DNA of 9,696 nt from positions 1-9,696 of the forward strand of contig CAKSPN010000050.1 of NCBI GenBank assembly GCA_934481375.1, in the 5' to 3' direction. Shown here one piece after another: positions 5,920 through 9,696 of this stretch. The DNA is from an uncultured Clostridia bacterium (GTDB lineage: Bacteria > Bacillota > Clostridia > UBA1381). A program made the translations under genes and the position numbers. The notes under the pieces were generated by a model that was not told the origin of the DNA, searched no databases, and saw only the letters and a list, made by a program, of their open reading frames with translations. Positions within the stretch are counted from its first letter, which is position 1; every line of letters starts with the position of its first letter.

Positions 5920-8900
5920 TTAATCACCCCGTTTAAGTATTAAAGGCTCGGTCATAAGCCCCCAGGGCTTTAAAACATAGGTTTCACAGCGTTCGCCGCC
6001 GCTTGTGCGCCATTCGTTCGGGTGCGATACAAACCGTCTGCCGGATATGTTATGCACTGCGCCGAATGTATTAAATCGGTTTCCGTATACGGTTATGCCG
6101 ACTGTATTTTTACAGCTTACGTCTGCACTGTACGGCGCAAACGTGAGCGACATATCTCCGTCTGCGTCTGCGGCGGTGCCGATATAATTTACGTTTGATA
6201 CGGTTATATCGCCCTCAGCTTTTACGTGATACGTAATGTTTCCGCCGTAGAACGGAAGTCCCTGTTTGCATACATCGCCGAAATACAGCTTGTTGGGTAT
6301 CTTTGTTATTACTGCTCTCTCTCCGCGAAGGCTTACGCCGAAATTGCCGAGGATAAAGCAGTTTTCAAGATTTGATTTTTGCCCGAACGGCATTTTTACG
6401 GTTATTGTGTTTAATCCCTTTTTCAGTGCGCCGAGTCTGATTTCCTTTATGCTTCTGTCAACGTAATAACCGCAGACGGCGTTATCGATCTTTTCGCCGT
6501 TTAAGGTTATTTCCGAGTTTTCTATGTGTTCCGCCGCAAAATAAGCGTCCGAAACCTCGATTTCGCTCTCAAATTCAAACTTCATCACAACTGTGTGATC
6601 GTATACGTCGGGAACAACCCACGGTTGCAGAACAACGTCCATTCTGAGCGGAAGTCCGAGCGATTTTCTTATTTCGTTGTCGCCGAGAAGAATATCCTTG
6701 TTTTCCGTAAATTCTCCGCCGTCAAGCGAGAACTGCGCTTTATCAAGCAAAAGCACGTTAGGCTCGGACAGCGTATAATTCATATAATTGTTTATTTTCA
6801 AAGGAGCGGCTTTTGACGGCTCTTTTTTGCTTATATGCACCTCGTCGGCTGACGGCGTGAGTTTGAGGAGCAAACTCATACTGTCGTAAAAATCATATCC
6901 GATATATGTTCTGCCGTTTTTATGCTCTGCGCTTACGGGATATATTTCGCCCGAAATCGTATCGCATACTTCTGCCGAATATTTTCCGTCTATGCATATC
7001 GTAAATTTTTGCGCTTTCGTATTATGCTTTCCCGACGGGCGCACATTGCTTGCCAAAAACAGATACTCCGTGCTGTCATCACATTTTATGTGATTGTGGA
7101 AAAATCTGTTCGAGGGTGCGCCGTAAGGGGAGTATATTCTTACCTTTCTGTACTTGTCAAGGCTTTCGGTAAGAACGTTCTCAAACATCGGCATCGCCTC
7201 TCTTTCGGCAAATGCGTTTGTTTCTTCTCCGTCCGTAAATTTCGGAGCCTGACCTACAAATATAAGCTTTCCGCCTCTGCTTTCAAAATCGGAAAGCATT
7301 TTCTGCGTGGATTTGCGCAGGGTTTCGCAGTCGGGGAGGATTACCACCTCGTAGCTTTCCTCGCCAAGGCAAAGCGTGCCGTCAGAGGTTTCCTTGAAAA
7401 GCATTTCCATATTCGCTTCCGAAATGCAGTCGAAATCAATGTTATTGCGCATAAGCGTATTCACGGTAAAATCGTACGCTTTTTGTATATCGTTCTGCGC
7501 GCATGAGGTCTGCATTTTGTTTCCGAAATGCGCCCAAAGCGACTCTATCGGATTTAAGACGCCTATCTTTATATCGGGCTTTCCGAGGGAGAGTATATAG
7601 TTTGCACGTGAGTAATGATTTTCGAGATAGCTGTATTTTTCGTGCCACGGAGCCTGATAGTTGAAGGTCGGGGGATAGTCACGCTTTGCCTCGCCCTCCA
7701 TTGTGTACCACGAAAGATGATGACAGCGCAGTGTTACGCCCAAAGCCGTCTGCCAGTCGCCCTGATACTTCTGATCTCTGAAATCAAAATCCCAGTCGGT
7801 TACGCCGTAAAGTTCCGAAAGAACGCCGTTTGCACCGAACTGTCTTGAGGAACTTGCCACCTGTTTGATTGAAAGAAAATCATCGCAGTCGCCCAGTATG
7901 TCGACGCCCGGTATGGTAAGACCTCTGTATGCACGCATAACATCGCCTATATTGCAGGTCTGTCCCTCGAGCGAGCCTTCGCTTATCATATGCCCCGTGA
8001 ATTTTATGTTATGCTCACGGCACCATTTGCCTATTCTGTCGATATAATTGCGTGCAAAAAGCTCCGCAACAAGATTATGATAGCGGTATCTTGCCGCCGC
8101 AGAGCCGTTACCCTCCCATACAAGCAAAGGCAGAATATCGAAAATATCGCCGCTGTAAAAGTTTTCGTATTCCTCGGGCATTTTCGGAGTCCATGCAAGA
8201 ATTACGTCCGTTTTGTCAAACGGAGCGTCAAGCATTTTCTTGAAAGTCACCTGTGCCTCGTCGCCGAATATCGACGGTATATATTTGCCGAAATCCTCTC
8301 CGACAGCCTCGTAATAGCGCTGATGTGTTACTTTTATAAATTCGTCCGTTGCATCGGGGTTAAGCACATCGACGTTCGTATAGCCGTTAAACCACGGCGA
8401 GGAAAGCGCCGTTTCCGCATACGCATACCACTTTGTACCCTTTGCGGTATCGCTTTCGCCTATTTTGTCAAACGATTTCAAAAATCCGTTTTCGTCAAGC
8501 ACAATATCGTAGCAAGCCGCAAGAGTACCGTTTCCGGCACGCTGATTTGTTACACTGAATTTCGGCTCGGGATTAACCTCGCCGTATTCCGCATACGAAA
8601 CGGGTGTGAGCAAAAGCTGGCGTGAACGGTATTCGGGATTTTTCGTCACAAGTCCGCCGCCAAATCCCGACGGCCAGCGGTCCTCGTCATACAGGTATGT
8701 ATACATTCCCTCTGACTTGCCTTTTTCCAAACAGCACTTTACAAGCTGCACATATTCATCACTCATATATGCGGTGTCCATTCCCGTACGTGGGTGTATA
8801 TGATAACCACCGAAGCCCATTTTTTTAAAGGTTTCTATCTGGCTTTCGACTTCTTTTTCGGTAATTTTTCCGTTCCAGCCCCAGAACGGTGCGCCCCTGA

Positions 8901-8937
8901 ATTTTGACGGGGGATTTTTGAAAAGTTTTTTATCCAT
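5920..8937 (-). CDS. GH106-type glycoside hydrolase (alpha-L-rhamnosidase family), cytoplasmic
   Basis: This 1005-aa protein has features I associate with the Glyco_hydro_106 family: FRGAPFWGWNGK (13-24), GFGGYHIHPRTGM (41-53) and YDEDRWPSGFGGG (83-95) in an N-terminal barrel. HMISEGSLEGQ and a segment resembling the family's Rossmann-like middle domain (VVILPDCETLRKS, GGKLIFVGQAP) follow. A beta-rich C-terminal part resembles a galactose-binding-like domain. Characterised GH106 enzymes remove terminal alpha-L-rhamnose from pectin side chains or other rhamnosides, and the length is usual. I cannot assign catalytic glutamates with certainty. There is no signal peptide or membrane anchor, so it should act inside the cell on imported oligosaccharides, although no transporter is in the window. 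AGGAG (8953-8949) lies 11 nt before the ATG, a long spacing. It is first in an operon with the LysR gene. Family confidence is good; rhamnoside specificity is inferred. Confidence 0.82.
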   Translation of the reverse strand: MDKKLFKNPPSKFRGAPFWGWNGKITEKEVESQIETFKKMGFGGYHIHPRTGMDTAYMSDEYVQLVKCCLEKGKSEGMYTYLYDEDRWPSGFGGGLVTKNPEYRSRQLLLTPVSYAEYGEVNPEPKFSVTNQRAGNGTLAACYDIVLDENGFLKSFDKIGESDTAKGTKWYAYAETALSSPWFNGYTNVDVLNPDATDEFIKVTHQRYYEAVGEDFGKYIPSIFGDEAQVTFKKMLDAPFDKTDVILAWTPKMPEEYENFYSGDIFDILPLLVWEGNGSAAARYRYHNLVAELFARNYIDRIGKWCREHNIKFTGHMISEGSLEGQTCNIGDVMRAYRGLTIPGVDILGDCDDFLSIKQVASSSRQFGANGVLSELYGVTDWDFDFRDQKYQGDWQTALGVTLRCHHLSWYTMEGEAKRDYPPTFNYQAPWHEKYSYLENHYSRANYILSLGKPDIKIGVLNPIESLWAHFGNKMQTSCAQNDIQKAYDFTVNTLMRNNIDFDCISEANMEMLFKETSDGTLCLGEESYEVVILPDCETLRKSTQKMLSDFESRGGKLIFVGQAPKFTDGEETNAFAEREAMPMFENVLTESLDKYRKVRIYSPYGAPSNRFFHNHIKCDDSTEYLFLASNVRPSGKHNTKAQKFTICIDGKYSAEVCDTISGEIYPVSAEHKNGRTYIGYDFYDSMSLLLKLTPSADEVHISKKEPSKAAPLKINNYMNYTLSEPNVLLLDKAQFSLDGGEFTENKDILLGDNEIRKSLGLPLRMDVVLQPWVVPDVYDHTVVMKFEFESEIEVSDAYFAAEHIENSEITLNGEKIDNAVCGYYVDRSIKEIRLGALKKGLNTITVKMPFGQKSNLENCFILGNFGVSLRGERAVITKIPNKLYFGDVCKQGLPFYGGNITYHVKAEGDITVSNVNYIGTAADADGDMSLTFAPYSADVSCKNTVGITVYGNRFNTFGAVHNISGRRFVSHPNEWRTSGGERCETYVLKPWGLMTEPLILKRGD

Positions 8938-8974
8938 TCTGCATTTAACTCCTATGTATATTTTGTATAACTAC

Positions 8975-9003
8975 AGTTTACCATTTTATTAATGCTATGT
9001 CAA
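8975..9003 (-). promoter_or_regulatory. Sigma-A promoter of the hydrolase-LysR operon
   Basis: A perfect TTGACA (9003-8998) is followed by a 17-nt spacer ending in TGG and then TAAACT (8980-8975), giving an extended -10. The predicted start is near 8968, with a leader of about 30 nt to the ATG at 8937. Confidence 0.7.
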
Positions 9004-9004
9004 T

Positions 9005-9037
9005 CAAATTTTGCCTAAATTATGTATTGTAAATTTG
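9005..9037. promoter_or_regulatory. Inverted repeats between the divergent promoters; possible LysR operator
   Basis: CAAATTT (9005-9011) and AAATTTG (9031-9037) are a perfect 7-bp inverted repeat separated by 19 nt. Nested in it, AAATT (9017-9021) and AATTT (9032-9036) form a second dyad containing the T-N11-A spacing typical of LysR boxes. The right arms overlap the -35 box of the plus-strand promoter. The region is very AT-rich, so chance is a real alternative. Confidence 0.3.
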
Positions 9038-9054
9038 TGATTTGGGTGTATAAT
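9027..9054 (+). promoter_or_regulatory. Sigma-A promoter of the ketopantoate-reductase-like gene
   Basis: TTGTAA (9027-9032), a 16-nt spacer, and a perfect TATAAT (9049-9054). Transcription should start near 9061, about 35 nt before the ATG at 9096. It is back to back with the hydrolase promoter, with 23 nt between the two -35 boxes. Confidence 0.65.
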
Positions 9055-9095
9055 AACAGTATGAAAAATATGCGGTGCAAGGAACGGAGATAAAT

Positions 9096-9696
9096 ATGAA
9101 AATTACTGTTATGGGAGCCGGGGCGATGGGTCTGCTCTACGGCGCATATCTGAGCCGAAACAACGAAGTCGTTATGATAGACGTATCAAAAGAAGTTGTC
9201 GATTGTATAAATCAAAACGGAATTACCGTCGAGGAAAAAGACGGCGTGGAAAAATTTTATGCAAAAGCATACCTTTCGGGGGAATATGACGATGTTTCCG
9301 ATTTGGCGATTGTTTTTGTGAAGTCGCCGTACACGGCGGAGGCGATTGAGCAGAATTTGAAAACAATAGGCAAAAACACCGTGATTATGACTTTGCAAAA
9401 CGGTATGGGAAACGACAGCGCAATCGCAAAACAAAGCGGGTCGGAAAATATAATAGCAGGTACAAGCAGACACAATTCAACGCTTGTGTGCCCCAGTGTG
9501 TGCCGACACGGCGGAACGGGCGTGACGGTAATCGGCGGCGCTTCGGAGGGGATTTTGCAAAAGACGGCGGAGGTTTTAAAAAATGCAGGCTTTGAAACGG
9601 AGGTGTCGGACGATATTCGGCGCATTATGTGGAGCAAGCTGTTTATTAATCTGGTGATAAATCCGTTTACCGCACTTACGGGACTGAAAATCGGAT
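9096..9696 (+). CDS. Ketopantoate reductase (PanE/ApbA) family protein, C-terminus cut by window edge
   Basis: The first 200 codons are present. The N-terminal Rossmann NADP-binding motif is GAGAMG (7-12), and LQNGMGN (100-106) carries the conserved Asn102. The motif HGGTGVTVIGG (138-148) is typical of the family. MWSKLFINLVINPFTAL (178-194) contains the lysine (K181) and asparagine (N185) that match the catalytic Lys and substrate-binding Asn of E. coli PanE. The C-terminal helical domain, with the expected glutamate, is outside the window. PanE reduces 2-dehydropantoate to pantoate with NADPH for coenzyme A synthesis. However, many family members near sugar or keto-acid genes are paralogues acting on other 2-keto acids, and no pantothenate gene is adjacent. 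The ribosome binding site is GGAGA (9086-9090), 5 nt before the ATG. It is divergent from the hydrolase-LysR operon and may share its regulation. Confidence 0.9.
   Translation, partial: MKITVMGAGAMGLLYGAYLSRNNEVVMIDVSKEVVDCINQNGITVEEKDGVEKFYAKAYLSGEYDDVSDLAIVFVKSPYTAEAIEQNLKTIGKNTVIMTLQNGMGNDSAIAKQSGSENIIAGTSRHNSTLVCPSVCRHGGTGVTVIGGASEGILQKTAEVLKNAGFETEVSDDIRRIMWSKLFINLVINPFTALTGLKIG

Noticed and set aside
7990..8625. A 211-codon plus-strand ORF inside the hydrolase gene
   Set aside because: It is antisense to a conserved catalytic region, and its composition is that of a shadow frame.
9061..9093. A ten-codon plus-strand ORF (MKNMRCKERR) ahead of the reductase gene
   Set aside because: Its ATG coincides with the predicted transcription start and has no ribosome binding site. 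It is probably chance.
9186..9637. Two overlapping minus-strand ORFs at the right end
   Set aside because: Both are antisense to the ketopantoate-reductase-like gene, which has clear family motifs throughout.
1..9696. CRISPR array, tRNA, rRNA, insertion sequence or prophage features
   Set aside because: I saw no regularly spaced direct repeats, cloverleaf-like segments, transposase motifs or phage genes.

Overview
The window reads as a stretch of chromosome from an obligately anaerobic, fermentative Bacillota (Clostridia, probably a gut-type Oscillospirales, Lachnospirales or Christensenellales relative). The reasons are a full-length AdhE, an [FeFe]-hydrogenase-type H-cluster protein, NuoE-like [2Fe-2S] proteins, strong AGGAGG-type ribosome binding sites, AT-rich sigma-A promoters and moderate GC. 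The genus cannot be fixed from sequence reading alone. All genes except the last are on the minus strand.

Region A (1-1392, minus). The left edge cuts a 4Fe-4S plus [FeFe]-hydrogenase H-cluster domain protein (HydS-like or group C-like). Two tandem small thioredoxin-fold [2Fe-2S] proteins precede it. The three genes are packed as one operon (ATGA overlap, then a 21-nt gap). A near-consensus promoter (TTGACT-17-TATAAT) lies over the end of the preceding gene, and its predicted start site falls inside a strong hairpin that probably terminates the upstream operon.

Region B (1379-4952, minus). adhE, the bifunctional acetaldehyde-CoA/alcohol dehydrogenase, is followed after 14 nt by an aminoglycoside-phosphotransferase-fold kinase of unknown substrate. 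The adhE promoter is an extended -10 promoter overlapped by an 18-bp dyad that matches 12 of 14 defined positions of the Rex redox-repressor consensus. NADH/NAD+ control of adhE is therefore likely.

Region C (4993-9003, minus). A 1005-aa GH106-type glycoside hydrolase (alpha-L-rhamnosidase family) without a signal peptide is followed after 3 nt by a LysR-type regulator. Their promoter (TTGACA-17-TAAACT, extended -10) is back to back with that of Region D.

Region D (9027-9696, plus). The divergent gene, cut by the right edge, is a ketopantoate-reductase family (PanE/ApbA) NADP-dependent oxidoreductase.

Regions A and B together form a redox-disposal neighbourhood: ethanol formation under probable Rex control, beside a probable H2-sensing or electron-transfer module. 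Region C looks like a separate sugar-catabolic unit with its own regulator. I see no tRNA, rRNA, CRISPR array, insertion sequence or prophage gene. The most unusual item is the hydrogenase-like operon with an altered H-cluster L1 motif and two lone NuoE-like partners.
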